A DNA stretch of 64,000 nucleotides, from NCBI GenBank assembly GCA_005656395.1, contig SRSI01000001.1, positions 372,001-436,000 of the forward strand, read 5' to 3'. This DNA is from Strongyloides papillosus. Taxonomy: Eukaryota; Nematoda; Chromadorea; Rhabditida; Strongyloididae. Under the pieces are notes generated by a model. The model did no database searches, had not been told where the DNA came from, and worked only from the letters and a program-made list of their open reading frames with translations. The first letter of the stretch is position 1. Each line of letters opens with the position of its first letter. Positions 48,511 to 60,888 of this stretch are shown here, piece by piece. The position numbers and the translations under genes are program-made.

Positions 48511-50069
48511 TTAATTTCCATAGATTTTTAAATTCTTATCCATACTAACAGAATAGATATTTTTAGCTAATTCACCAAACTTAACAGCTGTAACAGTAGA
48601 AGAATGATCCTTAAATTTATTGATAATATTCCATGGTTTAACAGTTAATACATGAACATCACTACTTCCAATTGCAATGTATGTTCCGGTGTTGTCAAAT
48701 ATTAAGTGGTTAATAGGTGTATCTCCATTATTTATCTCTATTGAATCACGTAACTTTAATTTTCTTAAATCCCAAAGCTTTACTATTCCATCATCTGCAC
48801 CTGATGCTAACAGGTAACCATTCTCACTGAAGTTGATTGTTCTTATACAACCTGTGTGGCCAGGAAATTCTGATGCCATCTCCTGACTTCTAATGTCCCA
48901 AATTTTTACTATTGAATCTGTACCACCTGTTGCAAGTAACACACCATCAGGATGGAATTGTCCACATGCCAATCTTATACTAGTATCATGTCCTTGAGAA
49001 CATTTAACAAGAGTTTTTCCTACATTAATATCAGTAAATGCCCAAGTTGAATCATTTGAGACAGACAAAAGGTGTTGATTAGTTGGATGAAGTGAGATAT
49101 CAGTAACGCCATCGTTATGTTTCTTTATTACCATTTTACTATTTTCATCACTCTTATCCCATAGGCGTACTGTTGAATCGAGTGATGAAGTTATGAAAGT
49201 CGTGACATCAGGCATAATAATGGCCTTTGTAACTTTTTTATTATGTCCTTTGAAAGTTTGTTCAATAGTTTCATTTTTCATATTAAAAAGAATAGCAACT
49301 TTGTCAGTGCCACCGGTTAGTGATAAATCTCCATTGACATCAAGACATGTTATACCAGGATTTGAGGTACTATGAAATCCTGATAACGAAGAGATTTCTC
49401 TATATTCCTTTACTTCATCAATTGAAGCTAATTCTTTAGGTATATTCTTAGATTGTTTTTTCCTATTTTGGCTAAGTTCATCATGAACCTCTTTTAACTT
49501 TTCTTTCAATTCCTCATCAATACCTGGGAACTCCTCTGAACTAATTTCCATTCTATCATCTCCCTCATTCTCCATAACTTCACTTCCGTTAACCATATAT
49601 TGAGGTTTCAATGTGGATAATGCCTCTCTAGCAGCATTTAATTCATTTGATAATCTTGCAATTACTCGACATGAAGCATCATGTTGATATAAAGAATGCG
49701 ATAACTCTTGCCTTGCCTTCTTAAGTTGTTTTCTTAAATTAAATGCATTCAACATACACGCATCCCACTCTTCTTGAAGTACTTTCAAAATAGTTGGGAT
49801 GGATGTCATATTAAAATTCTTTGGTGTACTTATTCCTTCATTATCAGTAAGTTTAAGATCTATTAACTACAAAAAAATTATTGTTAAAATTTATTTATTT
49901 TATAAACAAACTTTACCTGGTCTTTTGTAAGTTTTTCACCATTTATTGGATCTACACCATTTTCTTCGATGAATTTAATGACTAATCTTTTCTCAAAAAC
50001 ATTACCAGAAACTTGTGAAACCACTGGTTCCTGGGGAATCTCTCCAGAAATAGAACAACGAATAGACAT
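48511..50069 (-). CDS. prp-19: Pre-mRNA-processing factor 19 (U-box E3 ligase)
   Basis: Two exons, 50069-49917 and 49866-48511, 502 residues, as in other animals. The 50-base intron splits the U-box region (GEKLTKDQ joined to LIDLKLTDNEG). The U-box at 1-65 (MSIRCSISGEIPQEPVVS, GNVFEKRLVIKFI) recruits E2 enzymes. The tetramerisation coiled coil follows (LRKQLKKARQELSHSLYQHD, RVIARLSNELNAARE), as does a seven-bladed WD40 domain from about 200 to the end (SSLDSTVRLWDKS, TGGTDSIVKIWDIRS, SGADDGIVKLWDLRK, ending VSMDKNLKIYGN). It is the core of the NTC/Prp19 spliceosome complex and also ubiquitinates PRP3. Both catalytic and scaffold parts look intact. Its 5' end faces CTR9. Confidence 0.97.
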
Positions 50070-50814
50070 GGCTTTCTTGGTATCTATGGAGTAAGGATTT
50101 AATGATGCCCTTTATGTAAGTTTTCTTGTTAAGATATAATATTTTGAATTTTGGGGTAGTGTTCTTTTTATCCAGAATTGTTAGATGGCGTAGCGTTCAG
50201 ATCTTTACGTATAAAGAAGTAAAGTTGCATAATTTTTTCAAAGGGGGTTTAATTTTCATCATCTTCTAAAAGAAATATCTTATTTTATGATAGATTATTT
50301 TTAGATTTATTTGTTATTTCTCAAAGTAAAATCAAGAAACCTATCAATTCAGTAAAAATACACTTTTTTAATTGCTTTTTTGAATGTGATAAGAATCATA
50401 TTAATCTGACGACCATTGATGAAGTGTGGAATTTTTAAATAACACTTTTGATTCGAAAATAAAATCTCCTGTAACATTTTTGATTACCCAAGAGGGCACT
50501 TTAAGTAAAAAAAGGGGATAATAAACACATAATGCAAACATTTTTAGAAAAATATTTGGTGTTAAAAACAATATCTGGAAATAAAAAAACCATCATCTAC
50601 CATGAAATATTTTTCAAATTTGATCAACATATATTTGTTGCGTGGTTGAAGTGTAACACAGCTTTTTCCAAAGAAGCTTTACTCCAAAAGTTGCATACAA
50701 AATAAAACGAACTTTTCATTTATATATCCTTTTGCATCTCCATATATTTCAATACTAATTTAAAAATACGATTCCTTACTAATCTAGATAAAATTAATTA
50801 CTAATTTTTTACAA
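50070..50814. other. Divergent intergenic region between PRP19 and CTR9
   Basis: 745 bases separating two head-to-head housekeeping genes, presumably with both promoters. AT-rich with no open frame of note. Confidence 0.5.
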
Positions 50815-53800
50815 ATGGCAGAAACATCTTCGAATGGGAGTGGTTTGGTTATTCCTAAACGTTATGGAGGCGTAAGTTTTTATCATTTTAGTTATGACAT
50901 TTTTAAATTTAAAAGTTTCTATATCTTGAGTTAATCCAATTATAATAATTTTATAGTGGTACATTCAGATAAATTTATAGTTTTTTAGTATTATCAAGTT
51001 AAAATTGTTGTTTTTGTAACTTTTGAAAAGAGTTTGAGTTCATCTTAAGTATTCTTCTTAGTAAAAGATTAGAAATTTATTCTATCATTTACTTTTTCAA
51101 TTTAACAATTGAGTCCGAAAAACTTTTAGTATGAGCAATAATTTTTATTCTAAATAATACAATAAAAAAAATGATCAATATATGTAATTTATCATCAATT
51201 GTTTTAGGGTGTCATCGAATATACCACTTCAACATTACCTGAAGTAGACATTATCATTTCGGAATTATTAGGTGAACATTGTAGAATGTCCCTTTGGTAT
51301 GATTTTGCTCTAGCTTATTATCGCCAAAAGAAATACGATGACTTCCAAACAATCCTCGAGAAAGGTATAGAATATGGACAAAAAGAGCATGATGGTACAA
51401 GTACAGATATACTAAAATTATACGATGCACTTGCTTCTTATCAAATATTATGTGGTTGTAAAGAAACTGAAAAAGTAAAAAAAGCTCAACATTTTTCAAA
51501 AGCAACTACTTATTTTAATGCTGGAGATAAAATTCTTATGTTTGATCAAGATCATTTACTTGGACGTGCATATTTTTGTCTGTATGAAGGCCTTAAAATG
51601 GATCAAGCTGAGGCACAATTTAAATTTGTTATCAATACTAATGAAAAGAATGTTCCTGCACTTTTAGGATATGCTTGTGTTCTTTATAATAAGAAGGAAT
51701 ATAAAAAATCTCTTGAGATGTATAAAAAAGTACTTAGGATGTGTCCAAATTCACCACCATATGTACGTTTAGGAATTGGTTATTGTTTACATAAATTGGG
51801 GTATGTTGAAAAAGCTAGAGTTGCTTTTGAAAGAGTGTTAGAACTTGAAGAAAATAACAGTCATGCATTAACTGCCTTAGCAGTACTCGATTTTAATAAA
51901 AATACACTTGAATCAACTAGTGTTGCTGCAAAAAGATTGGTCAAATCATGGAAAGAAGATAACAAAAATTCTGTTACTGCATTAGAAATGGCAAACTTTC
52001 TATTTTTGAGAACTGATTATAGTAAAAGTGAAAAGTATGCTAATATTGCTTTACATTTAACAGAATCTTCACGTTTAAAGGCAGAAAGTCACTATATGGT
52101 TGGTAGATGTCTCCATCAGAAAGGTGAAACTGATTTAGCCATCCGACATTATAATATCGCTATAAATTCATGTGGTACTAAATATATACAACCATTATTT
52201 GGTCTTGGACAATTACTTGTTAAAAATAAAGAATTTGAAAAAGCAATAGAATGCTTTGAGAAAGTGTTAACTGATGCACCAAACGATGTTAATACAAAGA
52301 AAGCTTTAATCATGATGTATATAAGATGTCCTGGAAAAAATATGGATATAAAAAATAAACGTATAGCTGCAACAAAAAAATATTTCTCTGAATTATTAAC
52401 TGGTGAAAATCTTCTTGACGTGACATTAGTTGTTGAACATGCAAGATTTCTTGAAAAAACAAATATTAGTCTTGCATTAAAAGAGATCGCTCGAATAGTT
52501 GACATGTATAAAAAAAAATGAAAATGATGTCATACCAATAGAGTTATACAATAATTTTGGTGTATATTTGTATATGAATAAGATATATATTGAAGCTAAC
52601 AGTGTCTTTACGGAATGTTTAAATAGACTGGAGGAGGAACGATCGAAAGACACATATTATTCTAACAATTTAGAATTAACACTAACATTTAATTTAGCAA
52701 GAACGAAAGAAGAATTAGGATATTGCAATGATGCCGTTGAGTTATATAAATGTCTATTAAAATGGAAACCCAATTATTATGAAGCAACATTAAGATTAGG
52801 TAGAATTGCTCAAAAACGTGGTGATTCAAGAATCGCTTCAAAACACTATGAAGAAGTTATTAGTAGAGATCCTAAAAATGTTGAGGCTTTAATATTACTA
52901 GGTTGTCTTTACATGGAAAGAAAAGATTACAAACAAGCTCAGAAAAAATTTGAAGATATTCTCAAATTACCAGAACATAAATCAAATGCTTTTGCTTGTT
53001 ATGCTCTCGGAAATATTTGGTTAGAACAACTTTATATTCCAAATAGAAATAAAGAAAAAGATGAACAACATGTTATGAGAGCATTTGAGATGTATTCGAA
53101 AGTTCTAAGATATCATCCAAAGAATGTTTATGCAGCTAATTGTATAGCTATTCTACTTGCCTTCAATGGTAATTATGAAGAAGCAAGAGAGTGTTTTGCT
53201 GAAGTACGTGAAAATTTATTTGATAAAAAAGATGCTTGGTTGAATTTGGCTCATGTTTATGGTATGCTTAAGAATTACTTAAATTCAACACAAATGTTCA
53301 AGGCCGCTATTGAGAAATTTGGTCTCAATAATGATTGTGATGTTTTGATGGCACTTGCACGTATTTATTGGAAGAATGATGATTATAATAATGCTAAAGA
53401 ATATATGGCTCAAGCTGTGAATGCTGATAATTGTAATTTTTATGCTAGATATAATCTAGCCAAAATTTACATGAAAATTGGTTTAAAAATAATGGAATCT
53501 ACTAAATCATCATTAACTGATTTAGATAGTGCTATTGGTTATTTTACTGAAGCCAGAGATGTCTATAATGTAATATACCATTCACTGAACAACAACGAAA
53601 TGAAATATAAATGGAGATATATAAATAGAGATACGGCAAAAGAAGAAGCTTCAAAATGTGAAGATTATTTAATCCAAGCTAATTTATCAAGAACAAAAGC
53701 TGCTGAATTTGAAAGAGAAAAAGAGGAATGTAAAATAAAACAAAAAGAGATGATGATGAAGTTAGAAGAAGAAAGGATGGCTGAGAAGAAAAGTAAAGAA

Positions 53801-54292
53801 GAGAAGGATCTTGAAAGACTTAAAAGATTAAGAGAACTTCGTAATGAATATCTTAATATGACAAAAGATGCTCTTAAAATTCCAACTGTTGAGGAGAAGA
53901 AAAAATCTAGTAGTAAAAAAGAGGGAGGAAGTAGAAGAAAGAAAAGTGATGTTAATGATGGATTTATTGTTTCGGAAGAAGAATTTGAAGAAGAAAATAG
54001 AAAACGTAAGCAAAAAAGAAAAAATAGGAAAAATCGTAAAGAACAGGAATCTCAAGTTGAAAATAGTGAAAGTGATAATGATAATGAAGAGAAAAAACAA
54101 GAGGAGGAAAAAGATGACAACCTTCAAAAGGGTAAATTCAAAAGTAAAGCTTACATTTCTTCAGACTCAGAGTCTTCGGAAAACGAAAGAAAAGAAGATG
54201 ATAATAAAAGGGAATCTTTATCACCACCTGTTCCTACTTATACTGGAATTAGTTCTGATTCTGATGATTCATCTAACTCATCAACTAACTAA
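50815..54292 (+). CDS. ctr-9: CTR9, PAF1 complex subunit (apparent one-base frameshift)
   Basis: Exon 1 is 50815-50871 and exon 2 starts at 51208 (336-base intron, GTAAGT...GTTTTAG). The reading frame from exon 2 stops at 52521. The next frame, shifted by one, opens at the same place and runs to 54292. The break falls in nine A's at 52510-52518; with eight, the two halves join into one protein of about 1046 residues that aligns continuously with animal CTR9. The N-terminal half has tetratricopeptide repeats (DHLLGRAYFCLYEGLKMDQA, PALLGYACVLYNKKEY), repeats continue after the break (YEATLRLGRIAQKRGDS), then a charged coiled coil (EREKEECKIKQKEMMMKLEE) and an acidic/Ser tail with SKAYISSDSESSE. 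CTR9 scaffolds PAF1C for Pol II elongation and histone marks. The break is probably a homopolymer sequence error. Confidence 0.92.
50872..51207 (+). other. First intron of CTR9
   Basis: 336 bases, GTAAGT to GTTTTAG, long by the standard of this window. AT-rich without open frames or a nested gene. Confidence 0.8.
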
Positions 54293-55206
54293 TTTGTCTA
54301 TTAATCAAATGTTTTTTATACATTTTGTAAATGTGATGTATTTTTAAAGTTTTTTAGTCTATGAATAAAGGTTATTGATTGAATTTTTTAATTTGATAAT
54401 AATATAATTGAGTTAATAATTTTTATCTTAGAAATTTGTTTTCTTCAATCTCAAAAATCATGGATGAAAAACTAATGTGATTATCTGTCGCCTTTTTTAT
54501 AAAATGATTTTAAGTGAATTTACTAAAGTAAATGGTGTTATATTTTATTAAAAGTTTTCTAACATACTTTTATGAGTAATAATTAATGGTTACAGTAATA
54601 AAAAAAAGACGAATAATGAAGATTTTTTTTACCACATTGCCTAGCTAATTTCGTTCGTTTGTATGTTTACTTTTCCTGGAATTAAACCACATTAACGTTA
54701 ATAGAAATATGAATTAAAGATTTAACTTTTTTGTGCTTTTTGGTAAATTAAATTTAAGTATTATAATATTTTAACACATTATTTATATTTTCTTTGAATT
54801 GAAAAATGAATAAGTGCTCTCTTTTTTCACTGAAGAAAGTAGCATTTATAAAAAAAAACTTTAACTATAAGAATTCATAGATGATAATCATATTAATATT
54901 CTTAGGTAATAATGAATAATAAAAATTAATGAATTATAAATTTTTTATACACCACATTATTTTAAACAAAATGAAATATAATATTATAATAATATAAAGA
55001 TTAAAAAATAGCTTTATAATTCGTACTTATTCATAATTAGTATGGTTATTTTTTATGACAATTATTTTTTTAAGTTTGATTTTAAACAAAAAACATAAAA
55101 ACCACCAATAAATGATTTGTTAGGTTAAGTATGTGTGATATATAAAGTCCTACTTCTTCAAATATTGCCTCATTATTTTTTACTTTTTGTTAAGAAATAT
55201 GATAAA
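54293..55206. other. CTR9 3'UTR and intergenic region
   Basis: AT-rich. AATAAA at 54364 is a likely CTR9 polyadenylation signal. No further gene features are recognised before the 7TM gene. Confidence 0.5.
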
Positions 55207-56283
55207 ATGTATTTACTTAATGATACTTATAGTGTTTTTGCTATCATTGAAAACGACAGTATGTTGAATGAATTACTGTTAACTTACGAAAATTACAAAA
55301 GATCACATAAAATATACATTTATGTTGGTATTTCAAATATTATTTTATGTACAATAACTATAATCATCCAATTTTTACTTTTATATGTAAGAAAAAGATT
55401 TTTTTCTGTAATATTAATTAAAATTTTTAGATCAATTTAAGATATAAATTTTACAAAGAAACTTTTACCTATAAAATTTTGCTTCATCATGGAGTTATTA
55501 TAACTATTCTCAATTTATGTTTCATAACTATTGGAACATTTATAATATTAAACAAAGATGATAAATCTATTGTGGTTAAAATTACTGGATTTGTATCGGA
55601 ATGTTTTTATACATTACTTATAACACAAACTTTATTTATTTCAATAGAAAAGTTTAATAAATTATATGGATACTGTATATTATCATCTCATAATATTAAA
55701 ATATTCTTAAACTGTTATATATTATTATGCTACATTATTTGTGTAATGATTTATTTTATTCCTTCGTACCCTTATTTTAGTTATCATTTTAATCCTATTT
55801 ACTTTATAATATTCAAAGATATCAGTGATATCATACTTAAAAATAATCCATCTATCATGTACAATATTTTTCGTATTCAAAATTCCTTTGTTTTTTTCTT
55901 AATTTCATCTTCATTTATCTTTTATTTGTTAATTTTTATAAAAATCACTTATCTTCTCAAAACAAAAAATGTGCACAATATGTCGAATATCAAACATTTT
56001 CATTTGATATTGTACACAGCACTCATTTATTTATTAAATACTATTGCTATACTTATTAACAATATATGCTTTTTATACTATGAATGTGATATTTATCTTC
56101 ATTTGATCATAAAATATTATAAACTATTATCACTTTCATGTAATGTAATTTTACCATTCTTTTTGTTAAAGTAAGATTTATACTCATAATACAGCTAATT
56201 TAATATTTTTCAGAGATATAAGAAAATGTTTTCTATCACTTTTTGAAAACGGAAAAATATATGTAAGAAAATTTTCATATTGA
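55207..56283 (+). CDS. Seven-transmembrane receptor, nematode chemoreceptor-like
   Basis: Three exons, 55207-55386, 55431-56170 and 56214-56283, 329 residues. The joins keep frame (LLLY joined to INLRYKFYKE; FFLL-K/DIRKCF). The ATG chosen is MYLLNDTYSVFAI; the frame is open a little further upstream. Seven hydrophobic helices can be drawn: IYIYVGISNIILCTITIII, GVIITILNLCFITIGTFIIL, FVSECFYTLLITQTLFISIE (followed by KFNKLYGY at the DRY position), IFLNCYILLCYIICVMIYFI, FVFFLISSSFIFYLLIFIKI, HLILYTALIYLLNTIAILI, LLSLSCNVILPFFLL, then the basic DIRKCFLSLF. The topology is typical of nematode serpentine receptors. I cannot assign the sub-family. AT-rich codons inflate Ile/Phe/Tyr, but the spliced, helix-by-helix pattern supports a real gene. 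Confidence 0.65.
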
Positions 56284-57420
56284 AAGTTATGGAGGATTAT
56301 AAATGACATCAAACTACAGCAACGAGAAAAATGTAATATGTTTTATTGCTTCACATGACGTTGAACACCATTATAGAAACTTTAATATGTTTTTTGTTTC
56401 ACCATTTAATGACAAATATCTGTTAGTGAAATTTAAAAAAAAAAAGAAATTTATTATTTTGTTAGAGGTATATTTAATGATAAATAAGTGGAGTGTATAA
56501 ATAATAATGCGTGTCTTGAGATTTTTGAAGAAATTTAATCACCGTTGTTCAACTATAAAAAAATAAAGTATTTTTATTTCCATAAAAATGATATGGTTTT
56601 ATTTTTAAAAACTTTAATTAAATCACAAATATTGTGCTTTTTGAAGTTTAAAGGCGGTAGCCAAGAAAATTGAAGAATTATTTTTTATAAATATTTTTTT
56701 AAAATTGTACTTAATAAATTATTATTAACATCGTGTTGAATAAAGCGTGAATTAATAATTCTTGATGCATGTTTTTATAATTAATTTCTCATTTTGTATA
56801 ATAGTAATATTATAAACAACAAATAAAAACATAAATATAAAACTTTTATATAATATGGCATTTCTAAAATTCACTTAATAATAATGTTTTTTAGAAGCTT
56901 GTAATTGTGTAAACTTATCAACTTTTTGAAACAACATTCTAAGACTCTAGCTTATTTTTAAAATTCAAACACATTATTTCTGATTTTAATTTATTATCAT
57001 GAAATAAACATTTCGTAATGTAAATAAATTTATTTGAAATTGTGTAAAACAAGGAAATATATCTAATATTTTATTAAAAAATGTGTTAATATATAATATA
57101 TCTTAATGATAAGCAAATTCCAAACGATATTCCTATACAATTATAAGTTTTATTATATGTAATAATAATATGATAAAATTTTAACATGAAAAAATTATAT
57201 TCCATTATAATTAAAAGTAAATAAATCAACATGTTTTGATTTGTTATACAATTTTAAAAATATGTATTTCTACAGTAATTGATAAATTTATATAGAAATG
57301 TTTAGTATTCTGTTTACAAAAAAAGTTTTTATATGAACTAAAAAAACTCTTAATGTAATATAATAACACGATTAAATTTATACATAAAAAGCAAAAATAT
57401 ACAAATTATAAATAATAATA
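56284..57420. other. Gene-free convergent gap
   Basis: About 1.1 kb of AT-rich sequence between the 7TM receptor and LRR1. The 65-codon frame at 56303-56500 has no family features and is not called. Confidence 0.5.
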
Positions 57421-58813
57421 TTATTCATCAACAAATAGTAATTCTCCAAAACCCTGTATTTGCAAATCTTCATCTACAATAAATGGTGTTGGATTGGAGG
57501 CATAACAATATTTACAAAGCTTTGTACGACAATATATACTAAGATCAACATTACCCATATGTGGCATAGTAAATTGCCTACCAAATGCCATAATTCTTCT
57601 AGAAAATTGACAATGATGCCCATCATCATATCTTAATTTAAAGCATAAATCACAATAAAAAGCCGTTGAAAGATCGTTTTGAATATTATATGGTAATGTT
57701 ATAGGGGTACGAATTACATTACCATTTGCAATGCAAATTTCCGTTAGGCTACAAACTTCTTTAAACTTTGGTGGTGAATGAGAGTAACAATAACAAGATT
57801 CTTTAATTTCTCGTATTACTTCTCCATGTGGTCTTCTAATAATACCATTTTCACTTCTAGCTCCAAATGTCACTTCTGTCTGAGGAAATGAATTCCAACA
57901 TCTAATCGGTAAATACAAGAGTAAAACATTTTTAGTTGTAATATCTAATGCTATTAAATCTTTTAAAAATGTCAGTGAACATGGTATTGTTTTCATACAA
58001 TTATTTCCCAGGTTTAATACTCTTAAATTTTGAAACTTCTCAAATTTATCAGGAAACTCTGTTACCCCATTATCTTCTAAGTTTAAACTCACAAGATCAC
58101 ATGTTAACGACTCTAATAAACTTGTAATATCATCACTTTCAAATAAGAAATTTTCAGAAAAGGTAAAATTCTTCAATTTCTTTAAACCCAATAAAGCATA
58201 GAAAAACATTTTTGGAAGGGAAACTTTACTTGATTCAAAGGCTTTCTTTATACAAAGTATTTCTAATTTTTCACATCCTCTCAAAATTTGACAAAACATC
58301 TTATCATATTTTACATTTAATGTCAATGATGTAACAAATTCAGAGTAGGGAGCTGATTTTAATTTTGTGTGACTATCAATAGCAAGTTTTGTTGGCATTC
58401 TTGTGGACATAGTAAGGTGTTTAAGATTTATCTTATCTAAATCTCCATTTTTTAAGTAATTTAAATTAAGTACCAGTAAGTTAAGGTAATCTTTATTTCC
58501 ATGTTTTATATACATAATCTTTTTGGGATCATTAAATATAATTGTTATCATTCCACCATTTATATTATTAGTTAGGATTTTATCAATACTATTTTCAAAA
58601 AGCTAATATGCTTTATATTAATTAAATTATGTTAGTAAAACTTACAGGTATAACGGTTGTTGGTTCTGAGGATTTCTTTATCTCAATACCTAATGGTGAT
58701 TGAGGAACATGTCTAATTGTTTTTGGTGGATCATTTGTTAAAGTTAATAATACATTAGAATATCTCACCCTCTGATTTGAGTTAGTTTTAACAATTGCCA
58801 GCTGGCATTCCAT
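57421..58813 (-). CDS. lrr-1: LRR1, leucine-rich substrate receptor of the CUL2 E3 ligase
   Basis: Two exons, 58813-58646 and 58602-57421, 449 residues; the 43-base intron joins TTVIP to LFENSIDKIL. The N-terminal 75 residues (MECQLAIVKT, NGGMITIIFNDPKKIMYIKH) match the pleckstrin-like N-domain of LRR1. Leucine-rich repeats span about 95-275 (LVSLNLEDNGVTEFPDKFEK, LRVLNLGNNCMKTIPCSL, LIALDITTKNVLLLYLP). The C-terminal part is Cys-rich (FYCDLCFKL, YCRTKLCKYCYA), as in the family. LRR1 directs CUL2-RBX1 to ubiquitinate the CMG helicase for replisome unloading in S phase; in C. elegans lrr-1 also acts on the CDK inhibitor CKI-1. It is diverged, so the call rests on domain order and N-terminal similarity. 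Confidence 0.78.
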
Positions 58814-59217
58814 GTTTAAGAAAAAAAAACAAATAATATGTATTTTTCTGTTTATCACTTTATAACTAAACAGATATTTAGTAAAGGATGTTAGTCCAAG
58901 CAATTTTTCGCTTCAAGATTAAATATCATTCTTGAAGTAATTTTTTCCGGAAAAATACTGTAATTATCCTACTAGTACTATTTTTTCAAATTTCAATACA
59001 TAATATGACAAAAATAACAATATCATATCCTCACTTTTTTCAAATTGACAAATAAAATTTACTTCTACCGTAAACTGATAACAAAAGAAAATTTACTTCA
59101 CAAATACCACTGATAAGGAAACTTTTAGTGGAACTTTATGTTAAAAATTAATTTAACCTCTTCATAGACGATTTTTTCTAATATAAAAAAAGGATTTGAT
59201 TTTTTGTTCCATTGAGT
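58814..59217. other. Upstream region of LRR1
   Basis: AT-rich, about 400 bases, presumably the LRR1 promoter and leader. It ends where a transposon begins. No gene is seen. Confidence 0.5.
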
Positions 59218-60155
59218 CACAGAGAATAAAATGTTCAGAAAATTTAGATAAAATTATCTAGAATATGGTCCTAGAAATTTTAAACACAGATATTTTGGAT
59301 AACTAAATGTCTAGATTTTCTGTAGAATAAAATGTCTAGAAATCACTGACATTTAAACTATTTATTTTTTAATTTAAATTATCTACATATTCTAAACATT
59401 TTGTTATTTCAAAATTTTATTATTACAGTTTATTTTAAAATTAATTAGTTAAGTTTAATTAGTTCTAACGAGAACTGTTTGTTTTTTACTTCTCCTAATA
59501 CAATTTCTCTTTTAACATCCAAAATTCCTATTCAAAAAGTAACAATTAAAGAATTTTATTAAAAATAAACTTACATTTCAACTGTATTGTCCTAAAAAGG
59601 TATCTGAAATTTCAAATACTTTGCAACCTACATTATAGCCTCCAATTGTTTTTAATAATTTTAAAAAAGTAGTCATACAGATAAAGAATTACTTAACTTA
59701 CATCTGACTGTTGTATCTTAAAAAAGTTGCCTAAAAATATGTTATTATTATAAAAAAGTAGAAATAATCTTACCTGATTTCTGCGAAGTAATGATTTCTC
59801 ATTTTGTTCTTTGATAAAAGCAAATGCAAATTATCCCTCAAAATGATATTGTGTAAGATGGTTTTGTAGAGATTTTGTCTCCAACGGCACCAGGCTATAG
59901 TTTATAGCTGAAGGTACCAAGAAGGGAAAAATTTTTTCCGTGATTTTTGAAATGAAAAACTACTAACTATAGTGTAATAGGATGTAGCGATTGGCAACTA
60001 TTAAAAAACTTTAAAATTACAAAATAGTTTTAATTTTTTATGACAATTTTTGCTATCCTGATGCTTCTAGGGTTGTATAATGTACTGGGAAAGATTGATT
60101 ATAAATTTATTTAAATTCTAGACATTTTATGATTCTAGATATTTTATTCTCTGTG
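59218..60155. mobile_element. Non-autonomous DNA transposon, 938 bp, TIR CACAGAGAATAAAAT
   Basis: The ends are perfect 15-base inverted repeats: CACAGAGAATAAAAT at 59218-59232 and its complement at 60141-60155. AGT flanks both sides (59215-59217 and 60156-60158), a candidate 3-base target duplication. A subterminal motif close to ATAAAATGTCTAGAA occurs at 59226-59240 and 59327-59341 and, inverted, at 60116-60130 and 60133-60147, as expected of transposase-binding sites. There is no transposase frame, so it would need an enzyme supplied from elsewhere. The superfamily is not recognised. Confidence 0.6.
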
Positions 60156-60224
60156 AGTTTAGTTTTTTTTATATCGAAAGTAATAGATTTGTAAAAAAAC
60201 AATAAAAATAAACAAAATTATGTA

Positions 60225-60433
60225 CATACGTGATTTGTTCCAAAAGTAATGAGAATGATTTCGTTACGACGCTCACAGGCATCGTATTAAAAAGGTGAGG
60301 ATACCGTTTTGTAGAGAAAATTTTCCTCTACAAAATGGCATATATTCCATCTGATTCCAAGCTCAACAAAATTTGTTATGTTAAAAAAAGTAGACCCATG
60401 TTTGGTACCCTCGTCACGCGAAAAAATATCATT
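60225..60433 (+). repeat. Left inverted terminal repeat of the 873-bp element
   Basis: Reverse-complement partner of 60889-61097. Longest matching blocks include GAATGATTTCGTTACGACG, AGTAGACCCATGTTT and TACCCTCGTCACGCG. A perfect 10-base stem (TTTTGTAGAG / CTCTACAAAA, 60307-60316 and 60326-60335) lies inside. Confidence 0.8.
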
Positions 60434-60888
60434 ATTTTAGGTGGCAAAAATATTTCAAAAAATAAAAACAAGACGTCGAAGATAAAAATCCTACAGGCCA
60501 ATTATTATTATTCTACATTGAGTCACTCATCATAGCCTCTTGAAGAGTTTTAATGTTCGGCAATTATTCCCACTTTACTCCTTATCCCCTATAGACAACC
60601 TACAACGTGTAACTTCTTTCTATTCTTCAAAATTAAAAACTATTCAAAATGATATTACTCTGAGAATTAAGAAAATGTACGATTGGCTTCAACGAGTGCT
60701 GTTAACAGTCGTATAAATCAAGAATTTGGATTGATGACAAAAATGTTTTTTTTATTTTGCTTTCGCATTTTCTAAGTTTCTGTAGTATTTTTTTCATGTT
60801 TTGTACAAAAGTTAATTGCTCAACGCTGTTTGACACTCTTTTGCATGTTAATTTTTAATGAAATTAAAAAATTTTTTGTTTGCACGTG

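Noticed and set aside
50230..50270. GGGGGTTTAATTTTCATC as a possible spliced-leader RNA gene
   Set aside because: Only the first bases resemble the SL1 leader; the rest of the leader and the Sm-site stem-loops are missing.
52506..52541. A 36-base intron (GTATAA...CAATAG) to explain the CTR9 frame break
   Set aside because: Joining there leads straight to a stop and does not reach the second frame; a one-base change in the A run does.
60335..60535. 66-codon frame starting MAYIPSDSKLN
   Set aside because: Lies mostly inside the left arm of the inverted-repeat transposon and has no transposase motif.
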